DNA of 64,000 nucleotides from Dipteris shenzhenensis. Lineage: Eukaryota; Polypodiophyta; Polypodiopsida; Gleicheniales. The notes under the pieces are model-generated. The model had not been told where the DNA came from and ran no database searches. It worked only from the letters and a program-made list of their open reading frames with translations. The stretch lies in NCBI GenBank assembly GCA_047967505.1, contig CM106538.1. One strand, written 5' to 3'. This document shows, in pieces, positions 1 through 10,410 of the stretch; position 1 is the first letter of the stretch; the number at the start of each line of letters is the position of its first letter. A program made the position numbers and the translations under genes.

Positions 1-2276
1 GAGCCAATAATAGTACATCCAAAAGCATCCCTTGTCCATAATTAGAGGGATTGCTCAACATAGCTCCACGAGCTTAAAATATCACAAGGCTTAATATGCC
101 TCATCCACAATAAATAAAATAAATTAGCCCACGGCTTAAAATTTATTACTTTACAATATGGCCCATGGCCTTTGACATCCATTAGATACTTCGATCAATC
201 CAAATCACCTTCTCCATCTCTATTTCTCGTTATCCAACTCATCATTTGTACTCAAGATGCCAATTGTGTTAGTTATTACAATCAATTGATGAATCATCAT
301 ACCAACTAATCCCAACACAATTGTACGGTTGATAGACAAACATCAAAATACGCACCTTGCAACCAATTGCAATAACACCAGTAACACTAGTGACATTAGT
401 ATTAACATGGAATCACCCACAATGCTAACAATCTAGCTTAGCGAAAGCTTAGCGAAACACAGGTAGTTAGGCGTCCCCAACTAAACCCCACAAAACCCCA
501 CAAAGCATCCACTAGGACCCCCGCTACGTCTGGTGTGCTCCTATGGAATACTTTTCCATAGTCACACTTAACTAAAATAAAATATTTTGCATAGCAAGAA
601 ATATTGGAAATACAATTCCATAACCCCCCATAGTACCATCACCCGCCAGAGCAAAGAAATGTTAAACGAAGGCGATTCCAAGGCCCCAACAACCACCAGA
701 GCTCCTGGCTCCGACCCTCGGAAGGAAGTCCAGGCTTACAAAGTTCTAATTGTAGTGACGATAGGCCGTGCCGCAAGCTACTCCACCACCCCTATCACCC
801 ACCCAAAAATGCCCTGGACAACAGGTGCAAGAAGCCATTCTCTATGCACAACACCACTTCAACAGAATTCACTAGCCCAAAAGGACCAAAGTAGGGGAAG
901 GGTCTCCAATCCCTTCTTGGCCTACACCAATCTGGTCACCCATCTAAGAGACGAGCTCGATGCCGCCAATTGCCTCAACTTTCAGGGCCAAATTCACCAC
1001 TCCAAGCACAACGGCCCCCCAAGTGCTGGGTTGCCACAAAGCTCGTGGAAGCCCAAGGCACGTGGGTCACTTGGGTCCAAAAACTTTCAACGGCACTGAA
1101 TACATGATCCCAACTCACTAGGGTTCAAAAGGTAGTAACACAAGAATCTGTGTCAACTCTGGATGCAATTCCACAAGAACCTACCTTGTGTCAACTTTGG
1201 ATGCAGTTCCATAATAACCTACCCTCTAGCCCCCGTCGCCACGAATAGGCCCCCAAGCCCTCGGAGTGCCATGATTCCATGAATAGTGTAACTCAATGAG
1301 AAGGTTGCCTAGGTCATTGAGGAAGTAACACAAGAACCGACCCCTAGAAAGGGGGTATTTACACATGAACCTTCCTCCAAGCCCGCATGCACACCATCAA
1401 AGGGCACCTTACTCATCAATAGATCACCTGCAATGCTATCCAAGCATAACCCACCTACTACATTAAGGGTCATGCTACCACAAGAACTATTTTTGCCCTG
1501 GTTAAGAGCCACATAAGAACTCGCATCCCTTACCTCAAAAGAGTTCCATAAGAGTGAATGCCACAATGCCAATGCACCCCTAACAACACCAGGATGAGGC
1601 ACAAACTCAACACGTGCTCTACTTGGCTGATGACACGGTATATTGTCGCTCGGCATTGGTCTGCATTGCATTCCACATAATCATCAAGTCTAAGTCTAGG
1701 TGAGTCTGTATGGTAGGCATATCACCCCCCATGCACCAATAGCTCACAAGTCCTTGGTATTCCAATGCACCCACTCACATTCAAGGTCAGCATTATGTGA
1801 ATATAGCCAGTACATCTCTTGTGCATTATCTTCATGTTTTGCATCCTTGCATGCTGACCTCACAAGTATATATGACATGTAGTCTGTTCACCTTGTGTTT
1901 CCCTTCACACGATGCCCTCACCTCAGCATCCACAGCCCCCTCCTTTTCTTTTTTTACATTTTTTCCCCTTCTTCCCCGCTCTACCTTTTTTTCCTCTCTC
2001 TCCCTCTTTCTTCTTCCCCCCCCCCTCTCTCTCTCTCACAAATTTTGACAACTACTATCCCCACGGCCGTCGCCTTTTTGTTATCCCCATGGCCCATTTC
2101 CATAGCTTCTATCCCACCAACCATTGCCAAGCTCCCTCAAAATCAGAACCACCGCGTCCCCTGAGAGACTGGAAGGAGTAAGCACAATAAATGAACCCTT
2201 ACTTGGGAACACGTTGCCAGTGGAAAAGTTACCCCACAGTTCCCAACGTAAGAAGTTTTGAAAATATAAGCCACAT
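1..2276. other. Anonymous repeat-like DNA, no gene recognised
   Basis: No open frame here shows a domain I recognise. A 171-codon frame at 587-1099 (plus) and a 121-codon frame at 1309-1671 (minus) are of low-information composition and are probably chance. Visible structure: an imperfect duplication of about 45 bp at 1140-1235 (variants of 'tgtcaactttggatgca'), and a pyrimidine-rich tract at 1925-2040 ending in a CT run. It lies just upstream of a gypsy pol remnant, so it could include that element's leader or 5' LTR, but I found no match to the LTR-like sequence at 9.5-10.2 kb. Confidence 0.4.
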
Positions 2277-2687
2277 GTGCGGATGAAGCTCGATCAAGAG
2301 ACTTCTGAAAAAGAAAGTCAAAAAGAGCCTAACAAATTGGTAAATGAAACTATGCCACCCAGTACACATGGCACATATCAAGCTAGTTCAACACCATCAC
2401 AGGCTGATCTTCGAGAAGTGCCGGAGTACTTCAAGGGTTACACAAGTGGCAGTGCCCCAATAGCAATGCCAAAACCATTAAGAGAATCTAAAGTTCAAGA
2501 AACTGATAACATTGGATAAACTCCAATCTATGAGGGACTAGCAAAAACGTGCACAATAAACCTCGCCCTTGAAGGGGAGGAAGAAAAGATGGTTTTCATT
2601 GGGAAACAGCTTTGACAGGAAGATGAAACCAAACTCAAAGAACTCCTAATGGAATACCGTGACTGCCTAGCATGATCATACAAAGAG
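2277..2687 (+). pseudogene. Gypsy pol, protease-RT linker and RT N-terminus (broken)
   Basis: A charged frame (2277-2519) continues after a TAA into text typical of the start of gypsy RT: an acidic 'EGEEEKMVFIG' stretch, then 'LLMEYRDCLA-SYKEM', where the conserved Trp before Ser-Tyr is a TGA stop (2672-2674). This stretch normally lies between protease and the RT palm. No protease DSG/DTG motif is visible upstream, so the protease is missing or too decayed to see. It continues directly into the RT open frame. Confidence 0.6.
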
Positions 2688-3640
2688 ATGAAAGGAATTT
2701 CACTAGACGTGGCAATACACATGATACCTATAAGGGAAGGTGCCCACCCTAAGGTATGTGGACCTTATCGCACAAATCCTAAGTATGGCACCATGGTTTA
2801 TGATGAGCTAGAAAGACTCCTAGATGCTGGATTCATCTACGAGATAGAGCACACTGATTGGGTTTCACCCATCATCATTGTGCCTCAATGCAATAAGAAG
2901 CTCAGAAGATGCGGCGTAAACTTAAAGAATGTGAATGCTGCCATAATTAGGGATCACTATCCCCTACCCTTAATAGAAATAGTGTTGGAAAAGGTGGCAG
3001 ACTCCAAAATATATAGCTTCTTGAATGGATTTAGTGGCTATAACCAAGTGCAAATTACTCCTAAAGACCAATCAAAAATAGCATTTGCTACAAAATGGGG
3101 TATTTTTGCATATAGAGTCATGCCATTCGGCCTTTGTAATGCCCCGATCACATTCCAGCGAGTCGTCATGTTCACAGCTTTCAAGTCATTTCTAAATAAG
3201 TTTTTACAGGTGTTCTTGGATGATTTGTGCATCCATTCAAACAAAAAAGACCACTTCAAATGTCTTGAAGCAGTACTAATCAAATGCAGGGAGTATGGCA
3301 TCTCCCTAAATCCAACAAAATGCCAGTTCATGGTCACCCATGGAGTTGGTTTGGGACACATCGTTTCTCAACATGGGATTTCAACTGACATGGACAAAAT
3401 CAAAATCATCATGGAATTGCCTCCTCCTACAAATTCCAAAGGTATACAGGTCTTTATGGGACATGCCGGCTATTATAGAAGATTTATATTACAGTATGCC
3501 ATGATAGCTAGAACACTTTACAAATTCTTAGTGGAATTCTTATGGACAAAAGAGTGCGACCAAGCCTTTGAGCTTTTAAAGTGGTGCCTAATCACAGCAC
3601 CCATCCTTATATCTCCCAATTGGGATATTGATTTTCATGT
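2688..3640 (+). pseudogene. Gypsy reverse transcriptase domain
   Basis: RNA-directed DNA polymerase that would copy the element's RNA inside cytoplasmic particles. The frame is open for about 350 codons. Visible motifs in order: 'HPKVCGPYRTNP' (N-terminal RT block), 'DWVSPIIIVPQ', 'NAAIIRDHYPLPLI', 'FSGYNQVQI', 'MPFGLCNAPITFQR', the catalytic box 'VFLDDLCIHS' (about 3210-3239) with both Asp present, 'NPTKCQFM', and the thumb 'GHAGYYRRFI'. The motif usually read YVDD or FLDD is intact. Upstream stops and the downstream frameshift make it non-functional. It matches Ty3/gypsy rather than copia in sequence and in lying before the integrase. Confidence 0.9.
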
Positions 3641-4026
3641 TCATACTGATGGATCCAAGTATGCAATTGGGAGTGCACGCTTTGTCAACCTAGTGAACAT
3701 AAGAAAGACTACCCATTCTACTTCGCCAGTCTCGACAACTCAATGATGTAGAGATTAACTATACCACCACTGACAGAGAAGCCCTAGCAATGGTGCATAG
3801 TGTTAAGAAATTTCAGCACTATCTTCTGGCAAATGATTTTGTCTTCTACACCAACCATCAAGCATTGCTTTATCTTGTGAACCGTCCGTGTACAACACGA
3901 AGAATAACCAGATGGCTTCTCTTGCTTCAAGAATTCAACTTCAAAATAGTGGTCCACAAAGGTGCCCAACACTACATTTCCAATCACATTCTCATGTCAA
4001 GTCGGGAGAAGAAGCCACTGGAGTAG
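3640..4026 (+). pseudogene. Gypsy RNase H domain, frameshifted
   Basis: Follows RT directly. The first block 'DFHVHTDGSKYAIG' carries the first acidic residue in the RT frame. The frame is lost near 3690, and the rest reappears in another frame as 'TTTDREALAMVHSVKKF' with the catalytic Glu, then 'YTNHQALLYL' and 'RITRWLLLLQEF'. Two positions that are Asp in the family (TDHxAL and the terminal AD-L-SR block) read Asn here (TNHQAL; SNHILM), both explicable by G-to-A changes. It would have degraded the RNA strand of RNA:DNA hybrids but cannot be active now. Confidence 0.8.
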
Positions 4027-4149
4027 AAGACGACTTACCAGATGCCACACTATTTCAAATAGATGCTGTTCCAGAGTGGTGTGGACATATCATTGGGTAC
4101 TTAATGGTAGGAAGACCACCCCTTGAAATGAAAGCAGTAGATGCCAGAA

Positions 4150-5335
4150 AACAATTCTAAAGGTTGCACCCTATCAACTCATTGCAGGACAACTGTACAA
4201 GATGGGCAAGGACCAAGTAATAAGAAGATGTGTAATGCCTCATGAGATCATGCAAGTCCTGAGTGAAGTCCATGAAGGCATTGCAAGAGGACACTTCCAA
4301 GGGGAAGCCACAGCAAGAACAGTCCTCCTCGCAGGCTACTAGTAGCCAACACTGTGGGCAGATGCCTATGAATATGTAAAAGGTTGTGATGTATGCCAAC
4401 GGACTACTAAACCACAACATAAAAACTTCAATCCCCTAACAACAGTTGTTGCACAAAAACCATTTGAAAAATGGGGGATTGACTATGTGGGTCCCATCCA
4501 TCCAGCAGCAAAGGGAACATAGGCATGCTACATCATTGTGGCCACTGATTACTTTGCAAAATGGGCTAAAGCTAAAGCAGTCAGAAAGGTAGATGCCAGA
4601 AGCACAGCAAGATTCTTATACGAAAATGTGATCACCCGATTCGGATGCCCCATTGAAATTGTGTCGGATAGAGGCACGAGAGAGGCACACATTTTGTCAA
4701 TGAGGTAATCCAAGAACTCTTGTCTGGCTATATGGTAATCCATAGAAAAAGCACACCCTACTACCCCAAGGGAATGGACAGGCCGAATCCACCAACAAAA
4801 TCTTATGCATTATCCTCACCAAGATAGTAGAACCACAACGTTCTGATTGGGTAGAGAAACTGAATGCAACCTTATGGGCATAGAGAACCACACTCAAGGT
4901 CAGTAGATGGAACACACATTTTCAATTGGTGTACGGCCTTGAAGCTGTGGTCCCACTAGAATTTGTAATACCAAGCCTACGCATAGCAATACAGGAACGC
5001 ATGGGAGACCATGAATCCTTGAAAGAAAGACTCTATCAAATGGAGAAGCATACAGAGACAAGACTAGTCGCCTACCATGCCATGACAATAGAAAAATGCA
5101 AAAGAAAGGCATGGTTTGATAGAAATCTTAAAGCTAAAGACATCAAGGAAGGTGACTTGGTCTTGTTATACAATGCCAAAGTACACAAGCGGAAACTGAA
5201 GTATCTAGGTCAAGGACCCTACTGAGTAAGAAAGATGAATCCCATCGGAGCCGTGCTGCTAGAAACATTGGATGGAGTCCAATTCAACACAACAATAAAC
5301 GGTAGCTGACTGAAGCGCTACTAGTTTAACACGCA
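4150..5335 (+). pseudogene. Gypsy integrase (H2C2, DDE core, C-terminal GPY-type motif), with stops
   Basis: The zinc-binding part is seen as 'MPHEIMQVLSEVHEG' (two His) followed by 'CDVCQR' (C-x2-C). Between them a double stop (about 4337-4343) replaces the usual Tyr-Trp-Trp. The catalytic core shows Asp in 'WGIDYVGP' (about 4481), Asp in 'IVSDRGT' (about 4667) and Glu in 'GNGQAES' (about 4785), i.e. a D-D-E triad, but frameshifts and stops separate them. Frame 4926-5225 has 'VYGLEAVVPLE' and 'RKAWFDRNLKAKDIKEGDLV', then 'LGQGPY-V' with a stop at the conserved Trp, the usual integrase C-terminus. The enzyme would have joined element cDNA to host DNA. Confidence 0.88.
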
Positions 5336-5753
5336 AGCCATCCTCGACAAAAATGAAGATTTGGGAAACCCAAATCTTCCTTAGTTAGGATTAGATTGTA
5401 TCATGAGCACTCACTTGCATATGTACGTCTTTGCACATATAGGTAGCATCAATCGATTTTAACCTAGGGCTCAGAAGTGATGCCTGAGTTCTAGCTTCCC
5501 TATGAAATCCCAACAACAAAAAAAAGCATATAGTTAGTCCCTACCTAGCTACTAGGTCACGTGCACTTACACGCTTTCACTTAGACACATAGATGATTGC
5601 ATGAATAATTGTGCCACACACTTTCACTCTACACTCTCAAAGCATGTATAAAAATGAGATCTCTCACAAACACACACAAAGGTCATACCTGCATGCCAAC
5701 TAATCTAATGATCAATGGTACAACACATGCACATGGATGCAGGTTCAGAAAAA

Positions 5754-8451
5754 ATGCCGCCATTAAAGAGGATGCGTAGAAAGAGCCCATCACCTCAACC
5801 ATGAGACCCCCTTCAGAGTTCGTAGCCATCTACATCCTCTCAACCACGGTGACCACATGCATTTGTGGTCTAGAGCGATAGCTCTAAGGAGGATTCAATG
5901 CATGACCAAGAAGAACAAATGCCACCCCAGTCACCACCGGCCTATACAACCATTGACGGGGCCTGGTCATTAGAACTTGTGTGGCCACCTACATCGAGTT
6001 ATGCTCTTTCCCAGGAAGCAACATATTACTTAGAGCAAAGGGGTCTAGGCAGTTTGCATGAGAGCCTAAAATCCTTAGAGGAAAGTTCTACAATGACCGC
6101 ATACATCAGGGACTTTCTCTATTCTTACCACTCCAGCAAGGCATAGGTTGGCAACAAGTACGCTACCATCACTATACATCAGAGCCCACTCAACATTATC
6201 CTCGATAGTACAGCCATTCAAAGGGCTTTCTCACTCCGAACATAAGGTGACAAATACCCTACACGGCCTGTCGATGCAAAATTTCTCAAAGTACAACCTC
6301 TCCTCGTCACGGGCACACTGATCCATAGGGACAGCATATTACTTTGCACCATCACCTCAAGGAAGCAGCACAATTCCTATCCACAATCCTGGGGGTTAAG
6401 TGCGGCAAGAATTGATCCCTTCCACTTCACACATTTGTTTTACTGAGTAGGAAGCTAAAGCAAGACTGGATCCATCACTTAGTCATCTTCTTTACAAAAA
6501 AACTAGATGATTCATAAGGCCAAAAATGTAAAATTCCACACTTATTGGCTATAATCATAAAAAAAGAGCTACAAGAACAAGAAATGACTCTGCCCCAGTC
6601 ACCAAAACCAATTGAGGAGTTGGACATACCCTTCTCACCAGTATGGGAGCCGTCACCAACTTCTCCTACTATCACATTGGCAAGTGCAGATGCCTTAGAA
6701 GAAATACCTATTCTGGAGGTTGGAATTGAGGAATTGCCCCATGAGATGCTACAGCTCAGTGCACAACTGCAACCAATATATCTCCAACAATAGCAGCAAC
6801 TAGAGCCTGAGGCTACATTAGCACTAGAACTGCCCATCGACGCCATGCCAATCGATGAGCCACAAGGGGAGCCAGTGCCAGATTAACAATATGACTATTG
6901 TACACAAGTGACTGAAATACCATTGGAACAACCTCCCACAAGTACTACAGAATCATCAGGATGGCTACATGGGCACCACTTGTATCAACAGTATCGCCAA
7001 TTCTCATCATCGTCTGTCATTCTCCAACATCAAGCTAGCCAAATGATCCAAATGTTAGAACTATTCACTAGCTTGGCCAAGGAAGAATATGCAAGAGAAT
7101 CAGATAGACAAACTGCAACAGAAATCAAAGACCAATTCTAGGCAATCGCCATAGAGGTGAAGGCACTTCGGGCACAAATAGATGAGAAGGAGTTAGAAGA
7201 AGTGCACATGAACCAAGCTCTCCAAGCTCAAGAGAAGGCAGTGAGGGATGTGACCTCCAACCTCCACCAAAGCCAAACACAATTGATAGCAACAAAACAA
7301 GCAATGGCAATCCTACAAACCTACTATAACTCCTTGACCTCCACACATGCTCAGTAGATGGAGGTAGTGGCACAAGCGCGACTCACTCTAATTCATAAAG
7401 AAGAAGAGCTCTAGGATTGCAAAGATAAGCTTGAAGACATGAAACAGTCTTTGGCAGTACGTGCCTTCAGCATTGACAAGCTTACAAGGGAATGCAGAAT
7501 CTTAAAGGACCAACTTGCTACCGCTCTAAAGAGGCCAGCACTTCACAAGCACAGGTCTTGGACCAATGGTCCAATACCACTGAAGACATTCCTCAACAGG
7601 CGAAGGTCACCTTTTAAATGAGAAAGCTTAAGGAGGCAAATACAACCATCTACCAGAAATACAAAGAAAAAATGAATGAGATGCACTCCCAAAAGATAAT
7701 CATCTCCAAGCTTGAACTCCAATTGCTAGTGCACAACAATGAGGCAATGGAAGACAACACCAATGAAGCCCCACTACAATGCACAATGGTGGTGTACCAA
7801 GAGCTTGTGGTTGCTCTACAAGTGGAAGATCACCTCAACACATGCATGCTTATCCAATGGAAGCAACTCCAAATCAGGATCATATCCAATCATCCAACAA
7901 TCAAATGGGAACATTCCATAGGGACCAAAACTTTGTGCATAATTTGCCAAGACTTGTCGAAAGATGAGAAAAATATATTCTGCCTGTCTATACATGCCGG
8001 GTTTATAGCACTCAAGATGGATGCTTTCATTACATATGTATGCCTCATGGGTAGTCCTCCCCTCAGGGTCATTGCTGGTTTGTTGCCATTGCTACAAAGG
8101 CCATCACTATTATTTGCAAGGCATGACATAACTGACATCCCACCCATGCAGTTAATGATCCCATCGCACCAGCAAAAAGAAGTGTCGGATGATGACATGG
8201 CCTATCTCACATCCAACTTCCCATATCTAACCACTCTCTCTGCCAACCTCATAACCTCACTTACCCTTGCTGCTACCACCCTCTTAACCTTCCCCAAGCT
8301 CCATACTAACATCTATTCCCTCCATCATCTCTTTGCTCATGGCTCTCACCATTTTCAACTAACCCAACAGTCACAAACTTACGAGCCCCTCACACCTAGC
8401 TTCTTCCCTTCCCTTGCTAATCCTACCCTCGAGGATTACCAAGCTGCTTAA
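5754..8451 (+). pseudogene. Extra ORF downstream of integrase, coiled-coil rich, decayed
   Basis: A frame starting near 5754 with a basic cluster (MPPLKRMRRKS) reads on through several in-frame stops (an acidic/Pro stretch at 5898-6146; 6545-6846), then 6908-7141, and on into a strongly coiled-coil-like part (7157-7621: heptad-type Leu/Ala/Glu/Gln text such as 'ALRAQIDEKELEEVHMNQ'). The 7618-8451 frame continues with 'KLKEANTTIYQKYKEKMNE' and then loses clear character. Several plant gypsy lineages carry an additional ORF after pol (envelope-like or of unknown role). No signal peptide or convincing membrane span is visible, so I do not call it an envelope. Function unknown. Confidence 0.5.
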
Positions 8452-8559
8452 ACCATTTGCCTAGTTCTTCCCCCTTCCCCTCTGCTCCCCCTTCCACAAC
8501 TAATACTCTTCCATATTTCTCCCCTAGGTCCCCAGATTCTCTCCCTGCCCCATCATCAC

Positions 8560-9349
8560 CTCTAACACTACCTTTGCTTCCATCAGCAGAAAATGACACA
8601 GTATTTGATTTTGAATATTAGGATCCGGATAATCCAATTCGCACTCCCATGCCAAGTTCCAATGATGGGTATGATTTTGATGAGATACCATTCCCAGTAA
8701 CCCCATCAAGGAATTTTGGAGCAAATATCCAGATATGAAAACTCGAGGTGGATGGACCCTGGACAACTTTCCTACCAACCTTTGTCAGCGTCAAATTAGT
8801 GAAGGTTGGATAAGCAAGTTGGATTTACAACCTGATTGGCGCCGTCCCAAGATCTTTGATGTAATCTTCTTGAAAGAGTACCTATGTGCACCTCCATGTC
8901 TCAGAACCCATCCCAACTTCTATGCAGTTCCATGACGTAAAAAATGGGAAGCCAACATACACACTTTGGATGAAGGTCACACCATTAATTGGCCAATGAT
9001 CGAACCATACTCTAGTGTAGAATGGAATATCCAAGGCACAATGATCTGAGCACTTCAGCAGCATGAGCAAATAATGCGCGGCAACATTGATCGCTTCCTT
9101 CGCCTAAGTGCTATCTTCTGCAAAACATTGGAATTCATTCTGGAAATCCCATGTTACCTCAATAGCCATTTGCCTTCACTCAGTTTCAATCCCAATGAAT
9201 GGGTCGATGCTCAGATTACAAGCCGACTCTATCAAAGAGTGATCTTCTTAGAAGCACGCCACATATCTCTGTTCGAACAAATGGTGGATATAGGCTACCT
9301 AGAAACTGAGCAAAAATTGTATGGTGCTAAGGCTTTACAGCAGGATTGA
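8560..9349 (+). pseudogene. C-terminal part of the extra ORF, two in-frame stops
   Basis: The frame that is open at 8735-8935 and at 9074-9349 is the same one, so this is a single ancestral reading frame broken at about 8935 and 9047. It contains 'GPWTTFLPT'-like or 'GGWTLDNFPTN' text depending on frame. The most protein-like reading includes 'PDWRRPKIFDVIFLKEYL', 'NPNEWVDAQITSRLYQR' and 'HISLFEQMVDIGYLETEQ', a helix-rich composition. I do not recognise a family. It ends about 100 bp before the LTR-like sequence, where a last element gene would end. Confidence 0.45.
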
Positions 9350-9439
9350 CTAGCATGACACAAGTTCCATAGCCACTGGACTAAAGACATGGCAACCTAG
9401 CTACGTGCTCTCGCAATAAGCCATAACCTGAGGATGGGT

Positions 9440-10200
9440 AATAAAATCGATTCAGGGGTATGTTGTCTCTGTGCCAACATGAACTTAGATAGTACAGAAT
9501 GTGTCTTGACTAGCGACAAAGCTCCGCTTGTACTTGCATAAGGCTAGGAATAACCTCTCTTAGGAATCCCCAACATGCAAGTTCTACTTGCGATTCCTAC
9601 ATGCATTTCTACTTGCAACTCCTACATGCAAGTCCTACATGCGATTCCTACATGCATGTTCTCTACACGCGAGTTCTACATGCAACTCCTACATACAACA
9701 TGCAACATGCGAGTTCTACATGCGACTCCTACATGCGAGTTCTACATGCAACTCCTACATGATGCAACTTCTATATGCAATCTACATGTAGAGAGAGAAT
9801 GTCTTACAATTCCCACATGCAGAGAGAGAAGCACTCCAACTTGTATAAATACCCCATAATGGAATGAAGCCCACACTCTTTGGGGCATTGTGTTGAGTTC
9901 TACTTTGGTATTCCAAGCAATTGTCTCAAGTGTCCATGCTTCCTTGCACTCGACGTCCAAAAGCATGTCCTAACCTTGCAACTCCTCCCCCCCTCTCCTC
10001 CAACCTTGCAACCCATCCTCTCCCTCTCCTCCTTCCTCCTCCTCCTCCCTCCTCCTCCTCTTTCTCCCTCCTCCTCCCTCCTCCTCCTCCCTTCTCCTCC
10101 TCCTCCTCCTCACTCCTCCTCCTCCCTCCTCTCTCTTCTTTCCCCCATGCTCTTACACCTTCTTCCTCTTCCACTACTATGCTCCCCCTAAACCCTTAAC
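9440..10200 (+). promoter_or_regulatory. Putative LTR (U3/R) with TATA box of gypsy element 1
   Basis: After the last coding block comes an upstream array of CATGC-containing repeats (9571-9830), then 'TATAAAT' at 9844-9850, and then about 250 bp of pyrimidine-rich DNA (9965-10190). TATA box position and spacing fit an LTR promoter. The boundaries (TG...CA) and a second LTR copy could not be found, so this is inferred from context. Confidence 0.45.
9571..9830 (+). repeat. Short degenerate tandem array of 'cctacatgcaact'-type units
   Basis: Roughly 15-18 bp units built on 'ctacatgcaactc', 'ctacatgcgagtt' and 'ctacatgcatg' repeat from 9571 to about 9785. I count 12 occurrences of CATGC in this interval. 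It ends at GAGAGAGAA blocks about 15-60 bp upstream of the TATA box. Confidence 0.85.
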
Positions 10201-10244
10201 CTCCATGATCTACGAGGGAGATGATTTCTCCACCATGTACTCTA

Positions 10245-10410
10245 CCCTGAACCTTGGATCCTCCTTCTAACCTTGGAACCTCTTCTAAACTGTGGAACCT
10301 CCTAAACTATGGAACCTCTTCTAAACTATGGAACCTCCTTCTAAACCTTGGAACCTCCTTCTAAACCCTGAACCTCCCTCTAACCCTTAAACTCCTCCTA
10401 AACCCTGCAA
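10245..10410 (+). repeat. Minisatellite of 'aaactatggaacctcctt'-type units
   Basis: Units of about 17-24 bp (variants of 'ctaaactatggaacctc' and 'ctaaaccttggaacctcc') repeat at least six times. No coding role is apparent. Confidence 0.8.

Larger units (their letters stand above)
2277..10200 (+). mobile_element. Degenerate Ty3/gypsy LTR retrotransposon (element 1)
   Basis: The order on the plus strand is a linker to reverse transcriptase, reverse transcriptase, RNase H, integrase, an additional ORF, then LTR-like promoter sequence. Every coding block carries stops or frameshifts, so the element is dead. The RT (FLDD), the integrase H2C2 and DDE motifs, and the integrase C-terminal GPY-type motif are those of plant Ty3/gypsy elements. 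No gag or clear 5' LTR was recognised, so the left limit is simply where coding similarity begins. The right limit is set by pyrimidine-rich sequence after the TATA box at 9844 and is approximate. Confidence 0.8.

Noticed and set aside
9880-10199. Leu/Pro/Ser-rich plus-strand and Glu/Gly/Arg-rich minus-strand frames
   Set aside because: Low-complexity pyrimidine tract after the TATA box; no start context or conserved motif.
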